Assembly: GCF_000321225.1 (NCBI RefSeq)
Contig: NW_004451861.1
Location: forward strand, 1-64,000
Reading direction: 5' to 3'
Length of the DNA: 64,000 bases
Origin: Odobenus rosmarus divergens
Lineage: Eukaryota > Chordata > Mammalia > Carnivora > Odobenidae
Part shown: in pieces, positions 10,085 through 21,204 of the stretch
Layout of the letters: each line of letters begins with the position of its first letter
How positions within the stretch are numbered: position 1 is the stretch's first letter
The notes under the pieces: generated by a model
Databases searched by the model: none
The model's input: the letters and a program-made list of their open reading frames with translations, nothing else
What the model was told of the DNA's origin: nothing
Program-made: the position numbers and the translations under genes

Positions 10085-10345
10085 AATTACTTTATTTTTT
10101 TAATTTTTATTTTAATTCCAGTATAATTAACATGCAGTGTTACATTAGTTTGAGGTGTCCAATATAGTGATTTGAGGACTCTATACAGTCCTCGGTGCTC
10201 ACCAAGATATTTCCCCCATCCTCCCACCTGCCTCCCCTCTGGTAACCACCAGTTTGTGCTTTAGAGTTGAGTCTGTTTTTTGGTTTGTGTCTCTTTTCCT
10301 TTCTTGTTTTGCTTCTTCTTCTTCTTTGTTTTTAGTTTCCTTTTT
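10085..10345 (-). mobile_element. L1 LINE 3' end (antisense)
   Basis: A poly-T start at about 10091 is followed by CCAGTATAATTAACATGCAG, GTGTTACATTAGTTTGAGG and CAATATAGTGATTTGAGGA, the antisense 3' UTR of a carnivoran L1 subfamily distinct from the one at 1-116. A TTC-rich patch closes it at about 10310-10335. Confidence 0.85.
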
Positions 10346-11345
10346 AAAGATAAGGTTGGAATCACACTCGTTACTAAATTATTTGCTGTGACACTTCAGT
10401 TCCTATTTAAATAGATTCACTTCAAGTTATCTGCCCTCTGTGCTAATTACTCCTGGATAACGAAGACTCTAGTATTCCAGTTTCAAAGGTGTGATATTGA
10501 GACTCGAAGAGGTCAAGTACTTGGCCCAAGGTCCCCCAAATAGTGATGTAGAGCAGGCTCTGACCATTCTGTGGGGCAGCCAGCGAGGGAGGGGCCTGTA
10601 CCCGAGGTCTCTGGCCCACCTCTCCGTTGGCCTGCTCCCTGCTTGCTTCTCAGTCCTCCCTCCCCTATCTGGGTCTCCTGAAATGTTCGGCCCCAGGAAA
10701 GGGGGATCCAATTTTAGGTTTGCTACCCTGGCTTCCAGCTTGAGGGCAGAAACTCTCCATTTCTCTCATAGGCCCCACCCATCACAGCTCCAGATGACAG
10801 ACCCGTGGGCTGGTGGCCTGATTCACATGAGCCAGTCTCCTTCTGAGCCCAGAGCTGACAGATGAGGGGTGTTGAAGGTCATGTCTCATACCCTGCTCCT
10901 GAGATATCATCGTGATTAGCTTGGGGTTGGAACGTTGACCCTGCTGGCTGGGTGCCTGTCAGTGGGAGGGCTGAGTCACGGATGCCTACTGTGGCAGCTC
11001 TGTTCATCATTCCCTGTCTATGGGGCCATCACCCAGGCTCCTGCCACAGCTCTATCACATGTTCAGTAAGTAATTTATAATACGCAATGACTGGTGACTT
11101 CTTATCCTTGTTGACATAGCTTATAACATACTCGTGACAATGTTATACAAGGTATGTGATTTCCAGATTATCTGTTTCCTTAATGTGCCAATTGTGTATT
11201 CTGCCCTTTCGGGTGCCTAGACTTTCTGAACACACAGAGGCCAGGCAACACACAGCGTTAGGATCAAGTCCCAATTTTCACAGACCAGGTGTACACATGA
11301 GGCCAAATAACCAATAACCATGTGGATCCAATTGCTAGGGACACT
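10346..11345. other. No gene; a MIR-like remnant near 10480-10575
   Basis: The words GAGGTCAAGTACTTGGCCCA and GGTCCCCCAAATAGTGATG resemble antisense MIR. The rest, including open frames at 10469-10865 on both strands, shows nothing recognisable. Confidence 0.4.
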
Positions 11346-11358
11346 CAAACACGGTCTT

Positions 11359-11558
11359 TTTTTTTTTTTTAAGATTTATTTATTTATTTATTTATTTTAG
11401 GGAGAGAGCAGGAGCAGGGGGAGGAGCAGAGGGAGAGAAGCAGACTCCCCGTTGAGCGCAGAGCCGGACAGGGGGCTCCATCCCAGGACCCTGAGATCCT
11501 GACCTGAGTTGAAATCAAGAGCCAGACACTTAACTGACTGAGCCACCCTGGCGCCCCT
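11359..11558 (-). mobile_element. Can-SINE (minus)
   Basis: A poly-T and AAGATTTATTTATTTATT tail start leads to the reverse-complement head GAGCCACCCTGGCGCCCC. The flanks AACACGGTCTT (11348-11358) and AACACTGTCTT (11561-11571) are its target-site duplication with one mismatch. Confidence 0.95.
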
Positions 11559-11837
11559 CTAACACTGTCTTAAACCAGATTTCATCCATCCAAAAACCAT
11601 TAGTTGTCTGTCTTATCCTTATAGATTCTCAAGAAAACAGGTTATTTAACCTCTCTCTCTCTGCAGTCAAGGATTTTTTCCCCCCATGTAACTAACCTGA
11701 ACTCTTCCATAGCTTAAAGCCGGTGGAAAATATCCGGCAAAGATAAAAAATCAAAGAGCCCTACACGTGTTAAGTAATAGTTACCAAATTACTTTTTAGC
11801 CATTTTATTCTTCACCAGAACATGTTATTCTAAGTTT

Positions 11838-11866
11838 GATGATGATGATGATGATGATGATGATTT
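11838..11866. repeat. (GAT)n microsatellite
   Basis: About nine GAT units in a row. Confidence 0.95.
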
Positions 11867-11894
11867 ATACTTCCTTACTTCTTTCTGTCTGTTT

Positions 11895-12120
11895 CTTCAG
11901 TCTGGTCCTGCCCCATTTCTCCTCTTTCCTGTTTGATTCCCTTCCCCTCCTTAAACTCCCAGTGCCTTCCTAGAGCTTCCAGAATAGAATCCGGACTTGC
12001 TGGGGTACCTTATGAGGCCCTTCCTGGTTTGTGGATTACCTCTGGCTCCCATCCTCCCCCCTCTCACCACGCTCACCCTGCCCCAGTGCTGCCAGACTCC
12101 AATAAACCTGTTCCCACCTC
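11895..12120 (+). mobile_element. L2 LINE fragment (sense)
   Basis: The order CTTCCAGAATAGAATCCGGA, then GAGGCCCTTCCTGGT and CTCACCACGCTCACCCTG follows the sense L2 region upstream of the 3' end (consensus AGGATAAAATCCAAACTCC and GGCCCTCCATGATCTGG). The open frame at 11933-12145 falls inside it. Confidence 0.65.
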
Positions 12121-12295
12121 AGGACTGTGTGTTCACGGTGTGTAGCAGTTGGAACTGAATCAGGAAAAGAGAAGCCACTCTAGCAATTGTTTTAAAGGGC
12201 AAAGATTTCATTGAGACCCTGATGCATAACAATGAAAGGACTGGAAGGGGACAGGTGCTTTTAGCCTTGCAGTGGGAGCTGAGCACCAGAGAATG

Positions 12296-12323
12296 GTGTG
12301 TGTGTGTGTGTGTGTGTGTGTGT
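12296..12323. repeat. (TG)n microsatellite
   Basis: About 14 TG units. The apparent VCVCVCV peptides encoded across it are artefacts. Confidence 0.97.
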
Positions 12324-12785
12324 CAGAAACCACTGCTGATGGGCACACCCGCCAGGTGTGCAAGGGCACGTGTAATGCCAAAGCTCCCATCTGTCAAGGC
12401 CCGCACATTCCACGGCAGTGTGAGAAGAGTGGCCTCATCTGCCTGCAGAACACAGGTCCCGGCGCCTACCCCTGTGTGTATGCGGGGGGCGGTGGTGGTG
12501 CACGGCGGAGCGAGGGTGGAAAGACCAACAGAGCTGCTCCTGCTGCTTCAACCCTCCAGCCCCTCTTCTTCCAGAGGCTCTCTGTTCTCATCAAGATCTG
12601 CTCTTTCCAAGGATCCTAACCACTCCTCTACGGGTTCCTCTCGCTCATGTGACCTTCCTTCTCTTGGCACTTCTTAGCGCCTGAGATCCGTTATTGGTTT
12701 ACTTGTCTATTGTCTATCTCCCCTCACTGTAATACGATGGCTGTGAGAGCAAACAGCTCTCAGCTGTAGACCCTGCACTCACAGT

Positions 12786-13260
12786 AATGTCGTTTGGGGA
12801 ATGTTGGCGAGGTCCGGAGCCCACAGCCAAGAAAGAACTCTTGAGACATCTCTGGGGCAAAAAGGTGATTTCATGAAAGCACGGGGACAGGACCTGTGGG
12901 CAGAGAGAGAGGCTGCCCCAGGGTTGTGAGGGGTGACTGATTAAATACTTGGGAGTTGGGGGAGGTAAGGAAAAGGGGAGGTGTCCAAAAGGGCTTTCAT
13001 GTGCTAAAGAGGGCTCCCAGGATCCTGGAGGCCTGGCTGTGCCAAGCTAAGGTTTGCCCTTCTAGCAAAGCATTAACATTAAGACAGTTGGGAGCTTCCT
13101 TGGAGGAATGTTACACTCTGCCTGCCTCAAGTATTTGTCAATGGGCTGCAGGTTACAAGGACATTTAATTTTATCTGCATTTCCTTTTATCTTTGTTTCC
13201 TACATCACTATGGATGGATGGGTGATGTTCAGGCCCCAGGAAATGGAGTCTATGGGTCTA
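12786..13260 (-). mobile_element. Probable ERV1-type solo LTR (minus strand)
   Basis: Read on the minus strand, the segment ends with TTTCATGAAATCACCTTTTT, a decayed poly(A) region, then GATGTCTCAAGAGTTCTTTC, TTGGCTGTGGGCTCCGGACC and CATTCCCCAAACGAC. That order is characteristic of the R/U5 part of class I endogenous retrovirus LTRs. A TATA-like AAGTATTTAATC lies about 60 bases upstream of the poly(A) region. No gag, pol or env sequence is visible, so it is probably a solo LTR. The 5' boundary is uncertain and may reach about 13380. Confidence 0.55.
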
Positions 13261-13484
13261 TCAATAACCTAACTTCCAGAGACCCAAAGAATGCTTTTTT
13301 CTTGTTAATCACTAAGACATTTGTGAACTGATGGAGACTCCTGGCCTGCAGGACTGGGATCTCTACTAGTTAACCATTTGTTTTTCCTTCTGTTGATTTT
13401 AGAGCAGCCAGCAGTGCCTGAGGAATGTGTCAGCTTGTGCTTTGTCCTCAGCTGGTCTTCTACTCCCTCATCAACAGGGTCGAC

Positions 13485-13605
13485 CCGGCACTCACATGTA
13501 GACTCTGCACTCAGTGTAAATCCTACACTCAGTGTAGACTCTACACTCAGAGCTGGAGACCCTGAACTCACAGGGGAAACCCTGCACTCACAACAGTGAA
13601 TGGCC
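13485..13605. repeat. Short tandem repeat of 18-20-bp units
   Basis: Five to six diverged units around CTCTGCACTCAGTGTA, CTACACTCAGTGTAGA and CCCTGCACTCACAACA. A single matching unit (ACCCTGCACTCACA) also lies at 12768-12781, on the far side of the LTR. The open frames across it (13305-13628) are products of the repeat. Confidence 0.8.
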
Positions 13606-13681
13606 CACAGTAAAAACAGAATAAACATTGTCTTTCCTCATCCCCTCCTTCACTCGCAACCAAATCTAGAAGGAGAGTTTT

Positions 13682-13735
13682 CTCTGAATAATTAAATAAA
13701 AATAAAAATAAAATGAGCAATAAAAATAATTATGA
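13682..13735. repeat. AT-rich (TAAAA)n-like simple sequence
   Basis: Repeated AATAAAAATAAAAATAAAA words. Confidence 0.8.
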
Positions 13736-13944
13736 GTGACTTTACAAATATGGGGAAAGCACCGTGGACCCACTGTGAGAGGAGCATGGATTTTGAGTCC
13801 TTCCCTCTTGGTTCTCAGGAGTTCTTTGGGTGGTTGCTCACATGTGAAACTGTTGCATGGGCTTTGGTGGTGGTGAGCGTCCCATAGGACCACGTTTCAG
13901 GTCTGTGGGCATGCGTCCCGCAGAGAGAGGAGCACTGTAAGTTC

Positions 13945-14115
13945 TGGCTGGCACAGAGATGAAGAACCTGGCTCTGGAGTCAGGTGACCTGAGTTGGAAG
14001 CTGGGCGCTGCATGTTCTTGTTTATGGAGCTTGACCTGACCTCAGCCCCTCCGTCTGATGCCGCCTCCTAAGGCACATAATGAGCGCTCAGAAAGTGTCA
14101 TCTAGTACTCTTGTT
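13945..14115 (+). mobile_element. MIR SINE (sense)
   Basis: GGCTCTGGAGTCAGGTGACCTG corresponds to the MIR core (CTCTGGAGTCAGACTGCCTG), and TGAGCGCTCAGAAAGTG corresponds to its 3' end. Several deletions lie between. Confidence 0.65.
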
Positions 14116-14145
14116 ACTCTTTCTCCTTATGTAAAGTAAGGGTCA

Positions 14146-14338
14146 GCAAATGACAGTTCATGGTCAAGTCTGTTGTTGGCGTGGTTTTGTACCATGCCCA
14201 AGCTCAGAATGGTTTTTACATTGCAAAAGGGTTGTAAAAATAAGAAAGAAAAAATAAGATGGGGCAGAGACAGTAGGTGGCCACAAAGCCTGACTGATCT
14301 ACCACCTGACCCTTTGCAGAAAAAGTTGGTGACCCTCC
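14146..14338. mobile_element. Non-autonomous hAT-type DNA transposon fragment
   Basis: It starts AAGGGTCAGCAAATGACAG and ends CCCTTTGCAGAAAAAGTTGG, matching the two ends of a common mammalian hAT-Charlie-type element with an internal AGAATGGTTTTTACATT word. The middle is deleted. I do not assign a MER number. Confidence 0.7.
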
Positions 14339-14399
14339 CTGTTCAAAGGCATAACTTCCTTTTGGCTTCCTTTACTTAATTGACTAGAATGAATTTTTT

Positions 14400-15290
14400 T
14401 TCTTAATTAAGAAAATACTACTATTCTGGGAAATTTTCCAAAAAACTGATAAAAACAAGGGTGCACAGGCCAGTGGGGGAGCTGGGCCTCGCTGCAGAGA
14501 TGTTGGCTGTATTGGTCTCTGTCCTGGCCGAGGATTTATTCCCACCCACGTGTGACTAGGAATGCGCAGATTAGCTATAAATGTGCCTTCATGGCATGTC
14601 TTTGGAAACATTGAATGGATTACCAGCTAACGACTGATCTTGGGGAATTTCCAAGGTGATACTTCTGGCTTTTCTTACCAGCCTTAGGCCGACTCATTCT
14701 GAGAAAAGAGGAGGGCGAGACGTAGGCCGCCTGCCTGTCGACTTCCCCTCCCCACTGCACTGCCTCTGCACCCCCCTGCCTGTCCTCTCCATTCCTTCTT
14801 GCCCTCAGCTTCCTCCTGGAATCGGAGTGCAGACACTGGCAGGTGGGAGTTCGGGTGTGGTGGATATCCCTCACGCGATTCTATCTCGATCCTGTCCACT
14901 GCTCCTACAGCTCCAGTTCTCTGGTTACTTGAAAGAGAAATTCGTCATGAACTCACGTTCAATAGGAGTTGAGTTCTGCAAGGACAAATGTTTCACATAG
15001 ACAGGTGCAGCCGTTCGTAGAGTCCTGGGTAAGCACAATGTTTTATCATCAATGCTAACTCTGCTCTTCCCAAAGACTTTTCCAGTCACTCCATTGGGCC
15101 CACAGCACCCACTCACTGCCCACCTTTGCTCACGCTTCGGGGCTTGCTCAGAAAAATCCAGTTGTTGTTTTACTTCTTACCACTGTATTTGGTAGAGCGT
15201 TTTATTTCTCCCATAAACATTCACAGGCAGAGTCCTTAAGATATTCAACAGCCACGAGGTCCTTTGACTTCCTGGGTGCCACCTTCCTTG
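14400..15290. other. No recognisable feature
   Basis: A TTTCTTAATTAAG patch lies near 14397. The open frames (14384-15116) are short and on both strands. I see no gene. Confidence 0.4.
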
Positions 15291-15299
15291 GAAGGCACT

Positions 15300-16300
15300 G
15301 GTAGTTATAAGAGCTAAAGATATATTTTGGTTACAGTGGTGAGGGGTGCTATGAAGGAGGAACATAGAGCAGAGGGTTCTTATCCTAGCTTGTGGGCGAG
15401 GGAAGGGGTCCCTGGAGAAAATAGCTGAGGGCTGATGTCTGACCAGGAGCTGGCCACAAACATGGGGGGATGAGAGCATGCCAGGGAAAGGCAAGAACAG
15501 GTTTGTAGGGTCTGAGGCAGGAAGGTTCTGGACTTTGAGGAACTGAAAGAAAGCTAGAGCGCATGGGTTGTGGCCGAAGGAAGGGGGAATGGCTTGCATT
15601 GAGGAGAGCATTTCAAGACCTGTGGAATTCCAAACTCTCTCCGGAGAGCAGAGGGTATGCTCTAAGCTGGACAGGGGGAGTCCACTGGCCAAAGTGTGGA
15701 GAATGGCATGAAAAGGGATGAAGATGGAGATGGGGAGAGAGTGAGGGAGCTGTTGTGACAGGCAGAGAGCTGGAAGGACCACCGTGACAGCCTGCTGTGG
15801 GAAGAAGTCAATGGGTTGCCATTTTCTTAGAAGGGACTTAGAGGTTGATGAGGGAGGGGCATGATCAAGAATGGTTCCAGGCTCGGAGTGACCCGGTGTG
15901 GGAGGAGCAGTTTTGCTGTTGGGTGGCTGGGGGTGAACACATGATTAGGGGTCACTTACGAAGGACTGGAAATACCTGTGATAGCGTCATGGATATGCCA
16001 AGTAGGCTGTGGGATGAACATGCCTGAGACCCAGAAAAGGACCAGGTCAAGAGATCCCCTAAAGGCAGAGCTGTGGTAGGAAAGCCAGGAAAGGTGCCAA
16101 GAAAAGAGAATGTTTCTGGAGAGAACGAGCAACTTCCGAGAAGGCAGATCCTACAAAGAGCTCGAGGATGAGAGCCAGACATGGTGCCCTGGATTTAGCA
16201 ATATGAGGACTCGCATGAACCTTCTGGATGGTGTGATGGGCTCGATTAGAACAGGCTGAAGGACTGGCTCGAGCAGTGGCAGTTACATTTAGACTTCTCT
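15300..16300 (-). mobile_element. Large L2 LINE fragment (antisense)
   Basis: The order of blocks follows the antisense L2 body: GGTCCCTGGAGAAAATAGCTG, GGGTCTGAGGCAGGAAGG, CTGGACTTTGAGGAACTGAA, GCATTTCAAGACC, and AGGGGCATGATCAAGA near 15856. The 201-codon minus-strand frame at 15177-15782 overlaps it and has no domain; its reading direction happens to be the L2 sense strand, but it does not read as the reverse transcriptase. Confidence 0.7.
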
Positions 16301-18430
16301 TAGATTCTCCCCCCAGAAGAGAACCTCTCCAGCCTCAGGAAAAGGAAAATGTCTCCAGAAATCATTTTGACATGGTAACCAACCTACTTACCTAATCAAC
16401 CCAGATGGGCATCCGACACCTTAGGAAACTGGCCTGGAGGTGACTGAGTTGCTGTTATGTTTCTAATCTCGTCTCTTTTACAGGAGAAAACTGTGACCCC
16501 GGGAGCCCTGCCCTTTACCCGTAGCTTCAAATCACTTTAAAGAGAAGTCAGAAAAAAATGTACCAGAAGAATTTAGCTCAGAGCAAGTCTCAGTCCTCCC
16601 CTGCCAGTTACACAGATGGGATCAGTGCTGCCCCCTGTAGGCTCTCGAGGCAAAGGTCAGACTTGCAGGACTAAGCGGCCAGTGTCCTCTGGTCAGTGAG
16701 TTTGGGATAAGAAATAAGAAGAGAGAGAGGCCTCTTGTCAAAGAGATAACAAAGACAGACATAGGAAGTGTGCTAAAAGGGATATCAGAGAAGTGCTATC
16801 CCCGCATCTCCCTCAACTGCTGGTCAGTAACATGGCCCATGAGCTTTTCGTCCTCCGAGCTATAAGGGATTGTGCCCCATTAAAAACAGGGTGTACCTCA
16901 AAGCACAAAGGGGGGGAGGCGTCAATGGGGGCAGGGGGGAGGCAGAGTGCTGACGAAATGGGGATTCAGAAGGGGACAGAGGAAAGCCAAGCCTGACTTC
17001 TCGAATTTGCTGAGTAGTGACCAAAGCGGGGTTTGAAAGGCGTCGTCTGAGCACTCATGCTCTTTTGTCAATAAGGTATTTTATCGGGGCTGCTTCACAA
17101 AGATGTTCGGGTTGTGCACTGCACACCTTCGGAGGCATTGTTTATATAGCATCCGGGGCCTCCCGCAGAGGTCCTAATTGCAGTTTTTGCACCTGTATGA
17201 AGGGCATCCGTAAAAAGCATGCTCCTTCAATGCAAAGTGTGGCTTTATTCTTTATTTGTAGTATGTAACCCAGGACAACACATACTTGAATGTTCAGAAG
17301 ATGGTTTTTATAATGTCAATGGTGAAAGTGTCTTTGTTCTAGTCTCTTTAAAAAAAACAAAAACAAAAACAATAGAACAGAGGTTTCCGTCCACCGGTCT
17401 CATCCAGGGCCACGCTTGGGCCAGTGAATATGAGAATTTTAGATTCAGGTACTTGTCACCTGGCTGTGTTCTGTGTTCTGGCTGTGCCAGAAACCCACCT
17501 TGCACCTGCTTAACGGGATGGAGAGAAGGGGATGTGTCAGGGTTAGAGACCCAAGGTTCTCTCCCTCCACGAGAAGGCACGTGAGCAAGACAAGCAGTCT
17601 TACATCGAGACTGAAAGTGCAACCCAGCCCATGGGTTTATTTCTGCTTATGTGTGTGTGTCTGTGTACAAACAACACAAAAAAGGACATGAAAGGGGATT
17701 CAAAAGGCAAAGCCTTGAACATGAAAAAGCTGGTGGTACATCCTCATGCTTCTACTTCATAGTCCAAGTTTCAGTTTATGGAAAATGTCCAACCCCATTA
17801 CAAAGTAGAATCCTCTATTTATGGGCTCCTGACTTTGGATTCCGATAGGGCTGATTTTATTTTATTTTATTTTCAAAGCTCTGGGTTGGGTAGTTAGTAG
17901 CATCTTCACAACATGCTGGATTATTTTGGGCAAACTGGCATGTCTGTTCTCCCTCCGCACAAATGCGGAGATCCTTGGGCCTGGGCTGTAGAAGACTTCA
18001 CTGTGCCGGGCGTTAGCAGATGTTGAGAATAATGTTGTTGAGTGTGCGGTGGACACTAGGGGGCGGTGTGTGCTCAAACGTCAACCTGGGCAGGGGGAAA
18101 GGACTCTCAACCTCCTCCTGGAATTTTAGGCTAACTCCCTGAGCTAAAAGGGATTAATAAAATATGTTTGGGATGGGCAACCTTGGCCCCGAAGCCTAGT
18201 CAAAGAGGCTGGATGTAAAGTCAGACTGTGCAGGCAGCCTATCAGGAGCTGGGAAGAATTCTTGTCCTTGAGTTCAGGACCAACCGTAGGCAGTTTGTAG
18301 TGCAATCCAGGCTCAGGATGACTGTAATCAAGACTTGTCCTCTGTTGGGACATTCGGAAAAGGCAGACTTGAAGACTGCAGAGCATCAGCAGCTGTGTTC
18401 ATCACTAATCACAAACACTTTATTCTGGGA
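16301..18430. other. No recognisable gene
   Basis: Mixed-composition DNA. The segment at 17050-17270 contains several CpGs and looks less repeat-like than its surroundings. A short (TG)n lies at 17650-17665, and a (TTTTA)n patch at 17857-17875. No exon can be supported. Confidence 0.4.
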
Positions 18431-18435
18431 AAGCC

Positions 18436-18575
18436 CCTCATTCATTCGAGGAAAATGCACTGTATGTTTGCTCTGTGCAGGACGTGAGTCTAGGGGCTTG
18501 GATGCAGCCCTGAGTCAGAGAGACCAAGCGCCTGCCCTCCTGAAGCTTATTTTCTCAAAGGAGGGCAGGATGAAT
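18436..18575 (-). mobile_element. L2 LINE 3' end (antisense)
   Basis: CATTCATTCGAGGAAAATGCA, CTCTGTGCAGGACGTGAG and GCCCTCCTGAAGCTTATTTTC follow the antisense L2 3' end in order. Confidence 0.7.
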
Positions 18576-18589
18576 AAATGAGGGCAACC

Positions 18590-20035
18590 ATCAATAAGCT
18601 CAGGCTTGCATTTCCACCTATCTATCAGCTTCTTTCCTCTCCCAGCCGGGCCTCACCAGCACAATCGTACATTATCTATTCTTATTCTGAGAGAGAATGC
18701 AAGTCACACATTCGACTCTCCAATCATGGCTGCAGGCCACATTTTTAGAGATACCATCTGGTCCCAGTGGCTCTGACTGCCTAGTGGAAAGTGGCGATTG
18801 CAACAACCTTTTACCAAGTGAAAGGGGATGTGGGAAATGCGTGTGGTCTTGGCCCTAGAGATGATTTCTGGCTTGGCCTGCTTGCACTTCACGGATTTGG
18901 GGGTTTATTCCACAAAGGGAACAACGCATGCTCCTCTTCGCCGAACCTTCCCTAATCTCTGTAGCCAGAAGCCAACTCCGACTCCTCTAAATCCCACACG
19001 ACAGGGCACTTCTGTGGGAGACCATGGCTCCCTCAGATGCCTGCCCGTAGTACCCCGTTTTAGCTCCTTGCCAGCTTTTCCTGTCTTCTAGAAGCTGCCG
19101 TGCCATTAGCTATTTTAAAAAAATCGGGATTTGAGGAAAGACGGAACAGAAGGGCTGTATCTGTTATGTACACTACTGCCCGGCTCCCCACACAACACAC
19201 GTCTCGTCAGTTAGGCGGCAACACTCATGAACCCTCCCCAGAAAAGACTTTTTTTTTTTTTTTTTTAATCCTACAGTGAATGATGTAATGAAAAACTCTG
19301 GATCCAGCCCCTTGTTATCCCTTTAGCGTCAGGGCAGCATGTTCAGATTTGGAGCCTATCACTGGCCGCGTGTGGCTCACCTTCCAAAAAAGCTCAAAGG
19401 GCACCACAGAAAGAGCTACTTGGCTATGACCTAATCCATAAACCTTCGCACCCTTCTATCAAACAGCCTGATGGGAGTGCCCCTCCCCCCCCATGTGTCC
19501 AACGGGCTGTTCGGCTGCTAATCCCTTCCTATAACTGTAGTTGCGTAGCTGGATCTCGCAATTTCCTGGCACAGAGGCCTTCACAGGTCATTGCCAGGGC
19601 GTGGGGAACCATCATGCAGTGAAAACTGCACCCAGTCAGCAACAGGTGCCAACCCCCACGTGGGACTCTTGACTTTCATGTCGGTTCCGAAGAAATGAGA
19701 AAGGCTCCACAGTGAGTTGAATGAGGCTGGAAAGTGGATGCCATGACTAAAAAGGACATTGATTGGCTGAATAGATTGACAATAAGAAGGCAGATATAAT
19801 TCCAAACACATTTCACGTCTTGTTCTAACTCAGTTTTGGTGAAAAGTCCAGATTCTGTCAGACGCACATGTCTTCGTCTGTCAGCGCCTCGGCTCTTGCC
19901 AGGACTCTTCTTTCTGTCTGTCAGGCAGAATTTTCAGACCTTGTCTTTCCTGTCAGGAAAAGTTCGATTCATCATTTTCCTCAGGCCTTGAGAGAGTTTC
20001 TGACTTGAGAGGAAAAGTGTCAGGGGGAGTGACTT
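18590..20035. other. No recognisable gene
   Basis: A poly-T run of about 19 bases lies at 19249-19267, possibly the relic of a retroposon tail. I see no exon or RNA gene. Confidence 0.4.
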
Positions 20036-20039
20036 CATG

Positions 20040-20290
20040 ACAAAAATAAATAAGCATTACAGCTCCTTCTTTGTATGTAATAAAAATTACTTAATATGTA
20101 ATAAAAATTACTTAATGTTGAGTACAAAATGCAGAAAGTTCAAAGGTGAGGACAGGGGAGAAACCTCCAGATGTCCACCCCACTTCCCAGGCACCTGGCT
20201 CCTCCCAACAGAGGCAACCACGAGTACTGGGTCTTACATCTTCCTGAACAGAGTCTCTATATAAATTAGCAGAGATATTCGTCATTTGTG
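20040..20290. repeat. Ancient repeat-like segment with 21-bp perfect tandem duplication
   Basis: The 21-base segment starting ATGTAATAAAAATTACTTAA occurs twice head to tail, at 20075-20095 and 20096-20116, without mismatch. The following sequence (ACCCCACTTCCCAGGC, CAGAGGCAACCACGAGT) resembles a dispersed L1 3' UTR repeat, which I cannot name. Confidence 0.6.
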
Positions 20291-20967
20291 TTTTGAGAGC
20301 ATCTTTTTTTAATTTCGCAGTTCAGATGAATTCTGACAGCCATATATTCAAGTATACTAAATGCACTAAAATGGTCGTCCAATTAAAGCTTTGATGCTAG
20401 ACTATGTAATTTGTTTGGTTTTTGTTACATTGCTCTAACAGAGATGTGACTGAACTCGTAAATCAGTCTGGAAACGTCTTAGGGACTCTGAAGTTGGCTA
20501 CAGCATGTTTCTTGTGCCTTAATATCCAGTTCGTCATTCGTTATTTATGGTTATTAGTCATTTCCCCCTGACATGAAGAGAAGAGCCCCAAACATTGAAA
20601 ATGAAGGAATAGAGTTCTTAAGATGAGGTCTTATGTTATTAAAAACTAGGAAAAAGCTAGTTGGGATCCAAATGGCCACACTCCAAGAGGGGACACTTGG
20701 TCATTAAGAGCATATCGGGCAGTCTAGGGAATTGGCTGAGTCTGGGAGGACACACCTGTGATGTTCCCAAAGCTTGGAGTTGAATGGAACTACAGCAGCT
20801 GGTCAAGTGGCATGAGCCGAGATTAACAGGCCAGGCTCAGCCAGACCAACACAGCTTTTAGCCAAGGGCCATCACTCAGACACAAGAAACCAGTTACTTA
20901 TGTCTTTTTCTATGCTCTGCTCCACCTCATACAACCCCCAAGGGAAAGCTCTCCAGGCCCAAGAGTG
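20291..20967. other. No recognisable feature
   Basis: I see no gene or named repeat. Confidence 0.4.
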
Positions 20968-20985
20968 GGTCGAATTCATCTTTTT

Positions 20986-21184
20986 TTTTTTTTTTAAAGA
21001 TTTTATTTATTTATTTGACAGACAGAGACACAGCTAGAGACGGAACACAAGCAGGGGGAGTGGGAGAGGAAGAAGCAGGCTTCCTGCAGAGCAGGGAGCC
21101 CGATGCGGGGCTTGACCCCAGGACCCTGGTATCATGACCCGAGCCGAAGGCAGATGCTTAACGACTGAGCCACCCAGGCGCCCC
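20986..21184 (-). mobile_element. Can-SINE (minus) with perfect target-site duplication
   Basis: Full length, from poly-T to the reverse-complement head GAGCCACCCAGGCGCCCC. An 18-bp repeat beginning GGTCGAATTCATC flanks it at 20968-20985 and 21185-21202. Low divergence suggests a young insertion. Confidence 0.98.
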
Positions 21185-21204
21185 GGTCGAATTCATCTTT
21201 TTCT

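Noticed and set aside
12222..12677. Cys/Val-rich open frames that at first resemble a cysteine-rich protein
   Set aside because: The VCVCV stretch is a (TG)n microsatellite and the rest has no family resemblance.
15177..15782. 201-codon minus-strand open frame
   Set aside because: It lies mostly over antisense L2 sequence, has no domain and no support from composition.
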